64,000 nucleotides of DNA from Geobacteraceae bacterium (GTDB lineage: Bacteria > Desulfobacterota > Desulfuromonadia > Desulfuromonadales > BM103), in the NCBI GenBank assembly GCA_024641085.1, contig JAHEDT010000005.1, positions 60,636 through 124,635 on the forward strand, in the 5' to 3' direction. The position numbers and the translations under genes are program-made. A model generated the notes under the pieces. That model did no database searches. It saw nothing but the letters and a program-made list of their open reading frames with translations, and was not told the DNA's origin. Below are positions 1-8,273 of the stretch, one piece after another. Each line of letters starts with the position of its first letter. Position 1 is the first letter of the stretch.

Positions 1-1349
1 AAACCCTCCTCCCCGCCTTCCGGGGACGCGGCGAAAAATCCACGATACACGATCGGCAGGAAGTAGGCGGCGTTCAGCAGCGAACTGGTCAGCAGGACGG
101 CGATCAAGAGCAGCTGATGCCCCTCAATGGCCCCGATCAGGAGATACCACTTACTGATGAAGCCGCCCATCGGCGGCATGCCGATGATACTCAGGGAGCC
201 GAGGAAGAAGGCCAGGTAAGTGATCGGCATGCGCCGCCCCAGTCCGTCCATCTGGCTGATGTATTTCTTCTTGCTGGCGACGTAGATCGCCCCGGCGCAG
301 AAGAACAAGGTGATCTTGCCGAAGGCGTGCATCGCCAGGTGCAGGACGCCGCCGAGCATCCCGGTTGCCGAGAGCATGCCGGCGCCGAGCACCATGTAGG
401 ACAGCTGGCCGATGGTCGAGTAGGCCAGACGGCGTTTCAGGCTGTCCTGAGTCAGTGCCACCAGCGAAGCGATCAGCAGGGTCACCGAGGCAATGGTGGT
501 GATGATCACACCGAGGTTGGCCGTCTGCAGCGTCTCAGGACCGAGAATGTGAAAAATCACGCGGAAGATGGCAAACACGCCGGCCTTGACCACGGCTACG
601 CCGTGCAGGAATGAACTGACCGGGGTTGGCGCCACCATGGCGGCTGGCAGCCAGCCGTGAAACGGCATCAAGCCCGCCTTGGCGAAACCGAACAGGAAGA
701 GTACCAGCAGCAGGGCCAGCAGTTCGGGTGAGGCCTTGCCGGCCAGGATTCCGCCGACGGTGAAGTCGAGGGTCCCGGCGGCGGCGTAGGTCATCAGCAT
801 GGCCGGCAGCGCCAGGCCAATGGATGTGCCGAGGATGTAGGTCAGGTATTTGCGGCCCGAGGCCCGGGCCTCGGCAGTCTGTTCGTGGGTGACCAGCGGG
901 TAGGTCGAGAGCGACAGGACCTCGTAAAAGAGGTACATGGTCAGCAGGTTGCCGGCAAAGGCGACGCCGAGAGTGGCTGATATGGCGACGGCAAACGATG
1001 CGAAATAACGGGTCTGGGCGTGCTCGTCAAGGGCGCGCATGTAGCCGATCGAATAGATCGAAGTGAACAGCCAGAGGCAGGAGGCCACCAGGGCGAAAAT
1101 CATGCCCAGGGCGTCGACGCGCAGTTCGATCGGCACCCCCGGGAGAACTTCAGCGATCGTGAACACATAACCGCCGCCGTGCAGCACCCCGGGGAGCAGC
1201 GCAACGACGATCGTCAGCTTGACCAGCGCGATCAGGATCGTCCAGCTCTCGCGCAGGTTCGGTTGGCGATCGGACAGGATGATCGGCAAAGCCCCCAGCA
1301 GGGAGACCAAAATCGCGGCCAGTGGCCAGATGGAAACAATCGGTGTCAT
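1..1349 (-). CDS. Mrp/NuoM-like antiporter subunit (second MrpD-type gene), 3'-truncated
   Basis: This is a polytopic membrane protein of the NuoL/M/N-MrpA/D proton-channel family. It begins at the ATG complementary to 1347-1349 and runs off the window start, so the C-terminus is missing. About 449 residues are visible, rich in transmembrane helices. The family's channel residues are recognisable: Glu in YEVLSLSTYPLV, Lys in GFAKAGLMPFHGWLP, Lys in HGVAVVKAGVF, and the LKRRLAYSTIGQLSYM segment. It is the last visible gene of the Mrp operon, 51 bp downstream of another MrpD-like gene, and presumably forms a second ion-translocating channel in the same complex. Whether it best matches MrpD or the N-terminal half of MrpA cannot be decided from the fragment. 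Confidence 0.88.
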   Translation of the reverse strand, partial: MTPIVSIWPLAAILVSLLGALPIILSDRQPNLRESWTILIALVKLTIVVALLPGVLHGGGYVFTIAEVLPGVPIELRVDALGMIFALVASCLWLFTSIYSIGYMRALDEHAQTRYFASFAVAISATLGVAFAGNLLTMYLFYEVLSLSTYPLVTHEQTAEARASGRKYLTYILGTSIGLALPAMLMTYAAAGTLDFTVGGILAGKASPELLALLLVLFLFGFAKAGLMPFHGWLPAAMVAPTPVSSFLHGVAVVKAGVFAIFRVIFHILGPETLQTANLGVIITTIASVTLLIASLVALTQDSLKRRLAYSTIGQLSYMVLGAGMLSATGMLGGVLHLAMHAFGKITLFFCAGAIYVASKKKYISQMDGLGRRMPITYLAFFLGSLSIIGMPPMGGFISKWYLLIGAIEGHQLLLIAVLLTSSLLNAAYFLPIVYRGFFAASPEGGEEG

Positions 1350-1400
1350 AGCACTCTCAAAACCGGCTCCGGGCAAGATTGCCCGGGGTAATCACAAGAA

Positions 1401-2891
1401 TTAAAAACCGATCGGTATCATCAATCGGATGACGTTGTTCACCAGCGGGCCGGTACTCAGACCGACCACGATCAGGAGCGCGGCGGTCAGGACCAGCGGT
1501 TTGAGCATCCACCAGGGGGCCTCATGCCGTTCGGAAGCGGTATGCTCATGATGTTGACCGTCCCCCAGAGAGCCGAAAAAGGCCAGCTCAATGACTCTGA
1601 AGAACAGCAAGGCGTTGACCAGGCTGCTGAAGACCAAAGCAATGACGAATTCCCAGTGGCCGGCATCGATCCCGCCAAGGATCAGGTACCACTTGCTGAA
1701 AAAGCCGCAGGTGGGAGGGACGCCGATCATGGCAAAGGCCCCCAGCGTGAAGGCTGCCATGGTGAACGGCATGCGATGGAAAATCCCTTGCATTGAAACC
1801 ATCGAAACCGTGCCCTGGCGATAGATGATGGATGCTACGACCAGGAACAGGCAGAGGGTCATGAGGGCGTCGTTGACGATATGCAGGATGCTGCCGGTCA
1901 GTCCGTTGGCATTGGCCAGGAAGATGCCGCCGACCATGTAGCCGACTTCGGCAATAATGATGTAGGTCAGCATACGGCGCAGGTCCTTCTGCCCCAGGGC
2001 GAGCATCGACCCGCAGACGATCGCCAGAGCCGCTGCCCACACCGCACTGTTGGTGATCCATGCGTGGGGGAAGACCAGGGCGGGGGTGTACATGGTGATG
2101 ATGACGCGCACCATGAGATAAACCGTGACCTTGGTCATCAGTGGCGCGACCATGGTGCCGGCACCGGTAGGGGCGTGGCTGTAGGCGTTGGGCAACCAGC
2201 TGTGCAGCGGGAAGAAAGCCATCTTGATCCACAAGCCGACCAGCACGAAGGCGATCGCCGTGGCGGTCGCCACCGGTGCATTGAGCGTCGGCAGGATGCG
2301 GGCGATGTCGGCCATGTTGAGGGTTCCGGTCAGGATGTAGATGTAGCCGATGCCGAGCAGGTAGAAACAGGCGCCGATCGAGCCCATGATGATGTAGTTG
2401 AAGCTGGAGAGCGCCGCCCGGCCGCGCCCCATGGCAATCAGGCCGTAAGTGGTGATCGAGGTGATTTCGAGCAGGACGTAGAGATTGAAAGCATCGCCGG
2501 TCAGCACCAGGCCGAACAGGCCGGCAATCAGGATCAGGTACAGAGTGAAGAAAAAGGACTCACGGCCGGGGAGTTCCTGCTCAACGCTCTTCAGTGAGGA
2601 AAAGGAGGCCAGGAAAGCGACCACGGCGATGAGCACCATCATCAGGGCGCTCAGGGGGTCGACCACCAGTTCGATGCCGAAGGGCGGTTGCCAGTTGCCG
2701 ACCGTGTAGCGCAGCGTCCCGTGCGCGACCACGCGCGCCAGGGTGACCAGGGAACCGATGACCGAGAAGGCCAGCGAGCCGAGGACCAGGGGCGCGATCC
2801 ACTGCTTTGAACTGCGTCCGAGCAGGTTGACGGCGAAGGCCGACAGGAGCGGGACGACCAGGACGAAGAGATGCAAATTGGTTGCGCTCAT
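1401..2891 (-). CDS. mrpD: Na+/H+ antiporter subunit D (MrpD/MnhD family)
   Basis: A 496-residue polytopic membrane protein of the complex I NuoM/N family, about the usual MrpD length. Conserved channel residues are visible: Glu in YVLLEITSITTYG, Lys in GLWIKMAFFPLHSWLPNA, Lys in PLMTKVTVYLMV, and the DLRRMLTYIIIAEVGYM helix. A short His-rich stretch (GDGQHHEHTASERHE) lies near residue 450. In Mrp complexes this subunit forms one of the ion channels that exchange cytoplasmic Na+ for H+. Its start overlaps the end of mrpC by 4 bp, which indicates translational coupling. Confidence 0.92.
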   Translation of the reverse strand: MSATNLHLFVLVVPLLSAFAVNLLGRSSKQWIAPLVLGSLAFSVIGSLVTLARVVAHGTLRYTVGNWQPPFGIELVVDPLSALMMVLIAVVAFLASFSSLKSVEQELPGRESFFFTLYLILIAGLFGLVLTGDAFNLYVLLEITSITTYGLIAMGRGRAALSSFNYIIMGSIGACFYLLGIGYIYILTGTLNMADIARILPTLNAPVATATAIAFVLVGLWIKMAFFPLHSWLPNAYSHAPTGAGTMVAPLMTKVTVYLMVRVIITMYTPALVFPHAWITNSAVWAAALAIVCGSMLALGQKDLRRMLTYIIIAEVGYMVGGIFLANANGLTGSILHIVNDALMTLCLFLVVASIIYRQGTVSMVSMQGIFHRMPFTMAAFTLGAFAMIGVPPTCGFFSKWYLILGGIDAGHWEFVIALVFSSLVNALLFFRVIELAFFGSLGDGQHHEHTASERHEAPWWMLKPLVLTAALLIVVGLSTGPLVNNVIRLMIPIGF

Positions 2892-3277
2892 CGTTGGGTC
2901 TTCTCCAGGATTTCGTCTTCTTCGAGAGTGCCATACTCCTTATAGATACGCTGCAGGACGGCTAGGGCTACGCCGGTGACGCTGACGCCGACGACGATCG
3001 CCGTCAGCATCAGCACGTGCGGCAAGGGGTTGACGATGGTCGCTGCATCAACTCCACCGGCCAGCGCCTGGTACTTGTCGACGATCGGGATGGCGCCACC
3101 CTTCTTGACCCCGGTTGAAACGAAGAAGAGGATGATGGAGGTCTGGAAAATGTTCATGCCGAGCAGTTTCTTGACCAGGTTGCGTTTGCCGATCATGGCA
3201 TAAAAGCCGATCATCATCAGCACGACGTAGATCCAGTAGTTGTATTTGGCGACGATTTCGCCGATGATCGACTCCAT
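2888..3277 (-). CDS. mrpC: Na+/H+ antiporter subunit C (MrpC/MnhC, NuoK-like)
   Basis: A 129-residue protein with three predicted transmembrane helices, related to NuoK. The central helix pattern LLGMNIFQTSIILFFV and the following GGAIPIVD segment are typical of MrpC. It packs between the channel subunits in the Mrp complex. It begins 2 bp after mrpB ends and overlaps mrpD by 4 bp. Family-typical length; nothing unusual. Confidence 0.92.
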   Translation of the reverse strand: MESIIGEIVAKYNYWIYVVLMMIGFYAMIGKRNLVKKLLGMNIFQTSIILFFVSTGVKKGGAIPIVDKYQALAGGVDAATIVNPLPHVLMLTAIVVGVSVTGVALAVLQRIYKEYGTLEEDEILEKTQR

Positions 3278-3279
3278 TC

Positions 3280-3747
3280 CTACAACCCTTCGTCAAGGGC
3301 CCCACCGGAACTGAGGTTCCAGTAGAGCAGCAGCATGATGCTCATAACCGCCAGGCCGACCCCGACTTCAACCAGGAAAATGCCGAACGAGCGCCATTCG
3401 ACGGGGCCCAGCGGGATCAGCACATCGAGAGCGCTGTAGTCGAGGAACAGGCCGCCGAAAATTGCACAGAGGGCTCCGACCCCAATGTAGATGACCGGGC
3501 CGAGATTGCCGAGCAGGGCATTCGCCCAGATCGGCATGTAATCTTGGGACGTTTTCAAGTCGTAGGCCAGTGCCAGCAGGATGAAGGAGGCCCCGAGAAT
3601 GACCCCGCCCTGGAATCCTCCCCCCGGGCTGTAGTGGCCATGCACTATGACATACAGGCCGAACAGCTGGATGAAGGGGACCAGCAGGCGCACCGACGTC
3701 TTGATGACCAGATCTTCGCCGGCGGAATGTTCGTGGATGTCCCTCAT
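3280..3747 (-). CDS. mrpB: Na+/H+ antiporter subunit B (MrpB/MnhB)
   Basis: A 155-residue membrane protein with the MnhB hallmark: a helix ending in YVIVHGHYSPGGGFQGG, followed by a second hydrophobic helix (ILGASFILLALAYDL) and two more helices. It is a structural subunit of the Mrp antiporter. Its start overlaps the stop of the preceding MbhE-like gene by 4 bp. The first ~20 residues (MRDIHEHSAGEDLVIKTSVR) are polar and presumably cytoplasmic. Confidence 0.92.
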   Translation of the reverse strand: MRDIHEHSAGEDLVIKTSVRLLVPFIQLFGLYVIVHGHYSPGGGFQGGVILGASFILLALAYDLKTSQDYMPIWANALLGNLGPVIYIGVGALCAIFGGLFLDYSALDVLIPLGPVEWRSFGIFLVEVGVGLAVMSIMLLLYWNLSSGGALDEGL

Positions 3748-4019
3748 TCTTCTCGATTCCTACGCAGGACGCTGACCACGGCCATGCCCGCACAATAGAT
3801 GACCACTGTTTCAAACATGGTGTCGTAGCCCCGGTAGTCGCCGAGCACGGCCGTGACGATATTGGGGACGTGCGTCTGTTCGACGGCTTTTTCGATGTAC
3901 ACCGGGGACAGGTATGCGCTGGCCGGAGCCTGGGGGTCCCCCCAGGCCGGGAAATCCCTGGTTCCGTAAAGCAGCAGGGCCCCTGTCACCAGGGTAGCGA
4001 GCAATGCCAAGGCCTTCAA
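3744..4019 (-). CDS. MbhE-like small antiporter subunit (detached piece of MrpA C-terminus)
   Basis: A 91-residue protein with an N-terminal hydrophobic helix (ALALLATLVTGALLLYG), a polar middle (SPVYIEKAVEQTHVPNIVTAVLGDYRGYDTM) and a second helix near the C-terminus. The TNIVTAVLxDYRGxDTxxE-type segment is characteristic of the C-terminal region of MrpA and of MbhE in membrane-bound hydrogenases. Here it is a free-standing gene between the DUF4040 gene and mrpB, overlapping each by 4 bp, so the large fused MrpA of Bacillus-type operons is split. Confidence 0.85.
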   Translation of the reverse strand: MKALALLATLVTGALLLYGTRDFPAWGDPQAPASAYLSPVYIEKAVEQTHVPNIVTAVLGDYRGYDTMFETVVIYCAGMAVVSVLRRNREE

Positions 4020-4261
4020 TCTTTGCTCCTTCTGGTAGTGCGCAGGATCGCGGCGATAAAGAAGATCGTGCTGACGCCGGCACCGACCGTGGCTTCGGTG
4101 AAGGCCACGTCGACCGCTCCCATCTCAGCCCACAGCAGGCACATCAGGAAGCTGTAGATGCCGAACACCACCGATGCGCCGAGCAGGTCCTTGAGCTGGA
4201 TCGTCACCACGGCGCAGATCACCACCAGCGACAGGATCAAAAGGTCGAGTTGCCAGATCAT
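4016..4261 (-). CDS. DUF4040/MbhD-like small antiporter subunit (detached piece of MrpA)
   Basis: An 81-residue protein starting at the ATG complementary to 4259-4261; the same frame is open further upstream, but only this start overlaps mrpG's stop by 4 bp as elsewhere in the operon. It has two to three hydrophobic helices with the DUF4040 pattern LKDLLGASVVFGIYSFLMC followed by MGAVDVAFTEATVGAG. The family (MbhD, part of MrpA) contributes an acidic helix to the ion pathway; the Asp and Glu in VDVAFTEA are present. Confidence 0.87.
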   Translation of the reverse strand: MIWQLDLLILSLVVICAVVTIQLKDLLGASVVFGIYSFLMCLLWAEMGAVDVAFTEATVGAGVSTIFFIAAILRTTRRSKD

Positions 4262-4593
4262 GGCCGTTTCCTCCCCTTCCGCTGCCAGGGCTTCACGCCC
4301 AGGACCAGGGCGGCCTCGGTAATCGCGTGGGTTGCCGTCGGGCTGGTGACGAACACGAAACCGGCAATCAGCATGAGCTTGGCGCTCACCAGCAGCGAAC
4401 CGAAAGAGAACGGGTCGAGATTGTAAATCGCCAGCCCGGCTATCATCAGCACGGCCGCCAGGGAATCGCATTTGCCCGCAGCATGCAGGCGTGAGTAGAA
4501 GTCCGGCAACCGCAGGATGCCGACCGTGCCGGCCAGGAAAAAGAACAGCCCGGCAAGGACCAGGATCATGGTGAGAATCGATAGGATCGTCAT
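4258..4593 (-). CDS. mrpG: Na+/H+ antiporter subunit G (MrpG/MnhG)
   Basis: A 111-residue protein with three hydrophobic helices. GTVGILRLPDFYSRLHAAGK is the signature MnhG segment, followed by a second helix and SAKLMLIAGFVFVTSPTATHA. The start is the ATG complementary to 4591-4593, overlapping the end of mrpF by 4 bp. The C-terminus is basic (KPWQRKGRKRP). It is a small structural subunit of the Mrp complex. Confidence 0.93.
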   Translation of the reverse strand: MTILSILTMILVLAGLFFFLAGTVGILRLPDFYSRLHAAGKCDSLAAVLMIAGLAIYNLDPFSFGSLLVSAKLMLIAGFVFVTSPTATHAITEAALVLGVKPWQRKGRKRP

Positions 4594-4892
4594 GAGCGCT
4601 CCTCCCGTTCGCTGTCTTCGAGAAAGACGCCCAGGCGGCGCAGGAAGAACTTGGTGGCGCCAAGGGTGGCAATGAAGTTGAGCAGGGCATAGGCAATGGC
4701 GATGTCGACAAACATCCCCAGGTTGTTGTAGAGCAGGCCGATCAGCAGCAGCAGCACGGTGGTTTTGGTGCCGATGACGTTGCCGCCGAGAATCCGGTCG
4801 AGAATGGTCGGACCGATGACGGCACGCAGCAGGCTCAGGACCATCAGCAGGACCAGGGCGATGCCGGCAGCGAGGAAGAAAGAAGGCATCAT
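4590..4892 (-). CDS. mrpF: Na+/H+ antiporter subunit F (MrpF/MnhF)
   Basis: A 100-residue protein with three transmembrane helices and the MrpF signature: LLRAVIGPTILDRILGGNVIGTK-type loop, then LLIGLLYNNLGMFVDIAIAYALLNFIAT. In this family the Asp within the middle helix (here MFVDIAIAYA) is conserved and implicated in ion transport or bile-salt efflux. It overlaps mrpE upstream and mrpG downstream by 4 bp each. Confidence 0.93.
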   Translation of the reverse strand: MMPSFFLAAGIALVLLMVLSLLRAVIGPTILDRILGGNVIGTKTTVLLLLIGLLYNNLGMFVDIAIAYALLNFIATLGATKFFLRRLGVFLEDSEREERS

Positions 4893-5374
4893 AGGTCAGG
4901 CTCCAGGGCGCGGGCCACACGGGCCTCCATTTCGCCGGGCAGACTGTCACTGGCGCTGCGGGTCAGGGCGTACACTGAGAATTCGTCGTCGTGGATGCTG
5001 ACCGTAATCGTGCCGGGGGTCAGGGTGATCGACTGGGCAAAGGTGACCTTGGAGATCGGCCGCTTGAGTTTGGTCTTGAACCGGATGACGTGCGGGTCGA
5101 TCAGCTCGAGCATGCGGGGGTGCAGGACCACGTAAGCAACCTGCAGGTTGGCAATGATGATCTGGTAGAAAAGCCAGGGCAGATAGGCGATGAAGCCAAC
5201 CAGGTTTCGTCCCCACCCGCGCTTGTCCTCACCATAGAAGAGCAGATCATGGCTGAAATGGGCAAGCAGCAGGCAGCAGACCACACCGAGGGTCAGATGA
5301 AAGGCGTCGAACATACCCGAAAGTACGACCCAGAAGGCCAACATGACTGCAAATGTAGCGATTTTTGCTTTCAT
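4889..5374 (-). CDS. mrpE: Na+/H+ antiporter subunit E (MrpE/MnhE)
   Basis: A 161-residue protein with two N-terminal hydrophobic segments and a cytoplasmic domain carrying the MrpE hallmark FAQSITLTPGTITVSI. It is the first gene of the operon on this strand. Its ATG is preceded by a good ribosome-binding site (GAGGAG read on the minus strand, about 5370-5385). The operon order E-F-G-(D')-(E')-B-C-D-D' starts here and differs from the Bacillus A-B-C-D-E-F-G order. Confidence 0.93.
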   Translation of the reverse strand: MKAKIATFAVMLAFWVVLSGMFDAFHLTLGVVCCLLLAHFSHDLLFYGEDKRGWGRNLVGFIAYLPWLFYQIIIANLQVAYVVLHPRMLELIDPHVIRFKTKLKRPISKVTFAQSITLTPGTITVSIHDDEFSVYALTRSASDSLPGEMEARVARALEPDL

Positions 5375-5739
5375 GGATCTCCTCGGCTAAGGGGTATGCT
5401 CCGTGAGTTTCGACCCGGGGGATGAGGCAAAGACCGGAAAGATGTAAAACATCAATCTAGCCATCAAAATGCCATATCTCTTAGCACGATTCTCACCTGT
5501 TGGTCAAGATAATCAGGATGTTCTAGGAATGCTGGCCCGCACTCGACCCCTTCCTTTTAATCAGGTGCGGACCGTCTTTATGGTGCAAGCGGGGCGATTA
5601 TAAAACCATGTTTTTTCAGGAGGACGATGACAAAATCGGTTGGCAAGCAAAATGCAAACTGCGCAAGCTGGGTCGGGGAAACAGCTCCAGGCTATTGCCC
5701 CGGGTATTAATTTTTTCGCGCTTATCATCGCGCGCCACG
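5375..5739. other. Intergenic region upstream of the mrp operon
   Basis: About 365 bases without a convincing gene. It lies between the start of mrpE and the end of the DUF4124-like gene, both on the minus strand, so it should contain the mrp promoter and the end of the upstream transcript. I see no hairpin with a T-run oriented to terminate minus-strand transcription. Short open frames here show no recognisable protein features. Confidence 0.5.
5478..5507 (-). promoter_or_regulatory. Candidate sigma70-type promoter for the mrp operon
   Basis: Read on the minus strand there is TTGACC (5502-5507), an 18-bp spacer, and TAAGAG (5478-5483). The -35 is good but the -10 is weak. It lies about 105 bp upstream of the mrpE start. 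Assigned by eye only. Confidence 0.3.
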
Positions 5740-6144
5740 TTACTCTCCCATCGGTTGCGCCTGCCCGCGAAAGGCCTTCGGGACTTCCTCGAGGGAGTCG
5801 GCGAACTGCAGCTCGCCGTGGGCATCGGAGTAGATGTAGCGCCTGCCATCCTTGGCCTGGGCTTTGGCCGCCGGTTTGCCTTGCCCCTTGCCTGCTGCAT
5901 TTTCCGGTGATGTCGCCTTGTGTCTTTTCCCCTGCTCATTGATGACCGCTTCAATCGACACCGGAGAGGTCTTCTTTTCGCCGAACACAATCTCGATCAT
6001 GCGACTACGGAAATCCCGGTAAAAGTTGCTGATGACCGCGTGGGCAGGGTTGACGGGCGGTACCTGGACGAGGAACTGGTCGATGGCGAGCATCATGATC
6101 AGGAATAGGAAGGTCCAGACAATCGGTTTGATCAGGCGGGTCAT
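5740..6144 (-). CDS. Small membrane-anchored protein with a C-terminal DUF4124-like motif
   Basis: A 134-residue protein with an N-terminal hydrophobic segment (IVWTFLFLIMMLAIDQFLV) that looks like an uncleaved anchor or signal. A Lys/Ala-rich linker (about residues 75-98) follows, then RRYIYSDAHGELQFADSLEEVP, which resembles the short Y-x-Y-x-D-x-x-G-x-x-x-F/Y-x-D/N-x-x-E-x-x-P repeat of DUF4124. It starts 6 bp downstream of the CDF transporter and is probably in its operon. Function unknown; it probably faces the periplasm. Confidence 0.7.
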   Translation of the reverse strand: MTRLIKPIVWTFLFLIMMLAIDQFLVQVPPVNPAHAVISNFYRDFRSRMIEIVFGEKKTSPVSIEAVINEQGKRHKATSPENAAGKGQGKPAAKAQAKDGRRYIYSDAHGELQFADSLEEVPKAFRGQAQPMGE

Positions 6145-6150
6145 CGGTCC

Positions 6151-7155
6151 TCAATGCGCATGGTGGTCGTGGTCGTTGCCGTTGGATAATTTGCGGCGGC
6201 GGTGCCTGAGTTGCTGGATGACCGGACCGGTCACGCAAGTCGAGCACTCCCCCTGCAGTGTCGTGTGAGTGATGTGATAGTCATGATCGAGCATCTGTTC
6301 GAGATTACCTATAATCTCCCCCTGACGCAACCGAAAGTCTGGCTCTACGTCAATGTGTGCCGAGAGGGCCGTGATGTGCGAGCAGATCGACCAGACATGC
6401 ACGTGGTGAACGTTGTGAACGCCCTTGACCGCGCGCATTCTTTCGACCACCTCGTTGACGTCAATATGCGAGGGGACGCCTTCCAGGAGGATGTGGCCGG
6501 CTTCCCGCAGGATGCGAATCGCGCCCCAGCCGATAATCAAAACAATGGCCATGGAAATCAGGGCGTCGAGAGCGAACCATCCGGTGTAGAGCATGATGAT
6601 GCCGCCGATGATGACGCCGACTGAAGCGATGGCGTCGCCGAGGACGTGCAGAAAGGCGCTGCGAACATTGAGGTCATCGTGGGCATGGCCGTGCAGACGG
6701 CTGGCTGCGGCCAGGTTCATGATCAGGCCAATGCTGGCGATGATGAACATTTCCTTACTCTTGACCGCTTCCGGGTGAAGCATGCGGTCCCAGGCTTCCC
6801 CGAGGATGCCGAAAGCGATCAGCAGCAGGGTGGCGCCGTTGATCAGCGAGGCAAGGATTTCTCCACGATGCCAGCCGTAGGTGCGGGTGTCGCTGGCTGG
6901 AAACTTGGCCAGGTGGATCGCCGCCAGCGACAGGCCGAGGGCAAAGAGGTCCATGAAAACGTGGGCAGCGTCCGAGAGCAGGGCCAGGGAGTTTGTCCAG
7001 AAGCCACCGATCAGTTCGGCGACCAGGGTGACGGCCGTCAGGCCGATAGCAACAATGAAGCCACGGGTGATGCCGTGGTCCAACAGGCCGTGGTCGTGTG
7101 AATCGTGGCTGTGACCGTCCTGGCATTGGTGGCCTGACGGAGTCTGCTCGGGCAT
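6151..7155 (-). CDS. Cation diffusion facilitator (CDF) family divalent metal exporter
   Basis: A 334-residue CzcD/ZitB-type transporter that exports Zn2+, Co2+, Cd2+ or similar ions in exchange for H+. Both ends are His-rich (DGHSHDSHDHG at the N-terminus, NDHDHHAH at the C-terminus), with six hydrophobic helices between. The metal-site motifs in helices 2 and 5 are visible: LLSDAAHVFMD and LHVLGDAIAS (the H/D-xxx-D pattern expected of Zn/Cd exporters). A cytoplasmic domain follows with GVHNVHHVHVW. A Cys pair (GECSTCV) lies close to the C-terminus. The metal cannot be named from sequence. It is divergent from trxB and upstream of the DUF4124-like gene. Confidence 0.92.
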   Translation of the reverse strand: MPEQTPSGHQCQDGHSHDSHDHGLLDHGITRGFIVAIGLTAVTLVAELIGGFWTNSLALLSDAAHVFMDLFALGLSLAAIHLAKFPASDTRTYGWHRGEILASLINGATLLLIAFGILGEAWDRMLHPEAVKSKEMFIIASIGLIMNLAAASRLHGHAHDDLNVRSAFLHVLGDAIASVGVIIGGIIMLYTGWFALDALISMAIVLIIGWGAIRILREAGHILLEGVPSHIDVNEVVERMRAVKGVHNVHHVHVWSICSHITALSAHIDVEPDFRLRQGEIIGNLEQMLDHDYHITHTTLQGECSTCVTGPVIQQLRHRRRKLSNGNDHDHHAH

Positions 7156-7319
7156 GGTGGTCCTCGCTCTTTATGTCCAAGATATTCTAGGCTCACGTAG
7201 AACGGTAAATCAAGCACGATGGCAACATGGCGGGCATTCCATTTTGCCGTGGGCTGTGTTATGGTGACCGGCATTTTTTGTTTAGTGAACACCACCCAAC
7301 CAGACAGGATCCGTGTTTT

Positions 7320-8249
7320 ATGAGCGAACCCCTCTATGATGTTTTGATCATCGGTGGCGGCCCGGCCGGTTTGACGGCTGGCCTCTATACTTCCCGCGCC
7401 AAATTGAAAACCCTGCTGGTAGAGCGGATGATTCTCGGCGGCCAGGTGATGACGACCACCAAGGTGGAAAATTATCCCGGGTTCCCGGGCGGGATCGATG
7501 GCCCCGACCTGATGGTGCGTTTTCAGGAGCATTGCCAGGAGTTCGGCCTGGAAACGGTTACCGGGGAAGTGACCGGTCTGGTTGACAAAGGGGGGGAGAA
7601 GCTCGTCACAGTCGACGACCGGGTGGTGCGGACGCGGGCCGTGATCATAACGACCGGGGCCGAGCCAAGCAAGCTGGGGATTCCCGGGGAAGCTGAATTT
7701 ACCGGGCGCGGGGTGTCTTACTGTGCCACCTGCGACGGTGCTTTTTTCCGGAATGTCCCGGTGGCGATCATCGGTGGCGGTGATACCGCCGCTGAAGAAG
7801 CGCTCTTCCTCACGCGTTTTGCCAGCAAGGTCTACCTGGTCCACCGCCGCGATGAACTGCGCGCCACCAAGCTCCTGCAGGAGCGGATTTTCGCCAACGA
7901 CAAGATCGAGCCGGTGTGGAGCAGCACCGTCGACCAGGTTGCCGGCGACCAGAGCGGAGTCACCAGCCTGGTGCTGCGCAGCCGCAAGGACGATGCGCAG
8001 CGGACTCTCGAGGTCGCCGGGATGTTCGTTGCCATCGGGGTCACTCCGAAGGCCCACTTTCTTGCCGATATTCTAGAACTCGACCGGGATGGCTACATCC
8101 TGACCGATGCGGAATGCCGGACCTCGATACCGGGCGTTTTCGCGGCCGGTGACGTGCGCAAGAAGATCCTCAAGCAGATCGCTACTGCGGTGGGTGACGG
8201 CGCGATTGCCGCCATCGTGACCGAGAAGTATCTGGATGACTTCGAGTGA
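7320..8249 (+). CDS. trxB: Thioredoxin reductase
   Basis: A 309-residue FAD/NADPH flavoprotein that reduces thioredoxin. It shows the FAD-binding GGGPAGLTAGLY near residue 13, the redox-active CATC (SYCATCDGAFF), the NADPH-binding GGGDTAAEEALFL, and the C-terminal FAD motif FAAGDV. The ATG at 7320 (MSEPLYDVLI) starts just ahead of the Rossmann motif; an in-frame start farther upstream would add a non-homologous hydrophobic extension. Length is typical of bacterial TrxB. It is divergent from the CDF gene. Confidence 0.95.
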   Translation: MSEPLYDVLIIGGGPAGLTAGLYTSRAKLKTLLVERMILGGQVMTTTKVENYPGFPGGIDGPDLMVRFQEHCQEFGLETVTGEVTGLVDKGGEKLVTVDDRVVRTRAVIITTGAEPSKLGIPGEAEFTGRGVSYCATCDGAFFRNVPVAIIGGGDTAAEEALFLTRFASKVYLVHRRDELRATKLLQERIFANDKIEPVWSSTVDQVAGDQSGVTSLVLRSRKDDAQRTLEVAGMFVAIGVTPKAHFLADILELDRDGYILTDAECRTSIPGVFAAGDVRKKILKQIATAVGDGAIAAIVTEKYLDDFE

Positions 8250-8273
8250 TGGAGAGTAGACAAACTGTAATCT

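Noticed and set aside
5718..5735. CGCG-N-CGCG hairpin beside a T-run near 5712-5735 as terminator of the DUF4124-like gene
   Set aside because: On the relevant minus strand the run after the stem is A, not T, so it does not fit a rho-independent terminator.
7038..8057. Open frame (339 codons) antisense to trxB and part of the CDF gene
   Set aside because: It spans two conserved genes on opposite strands and has no protein-like features.
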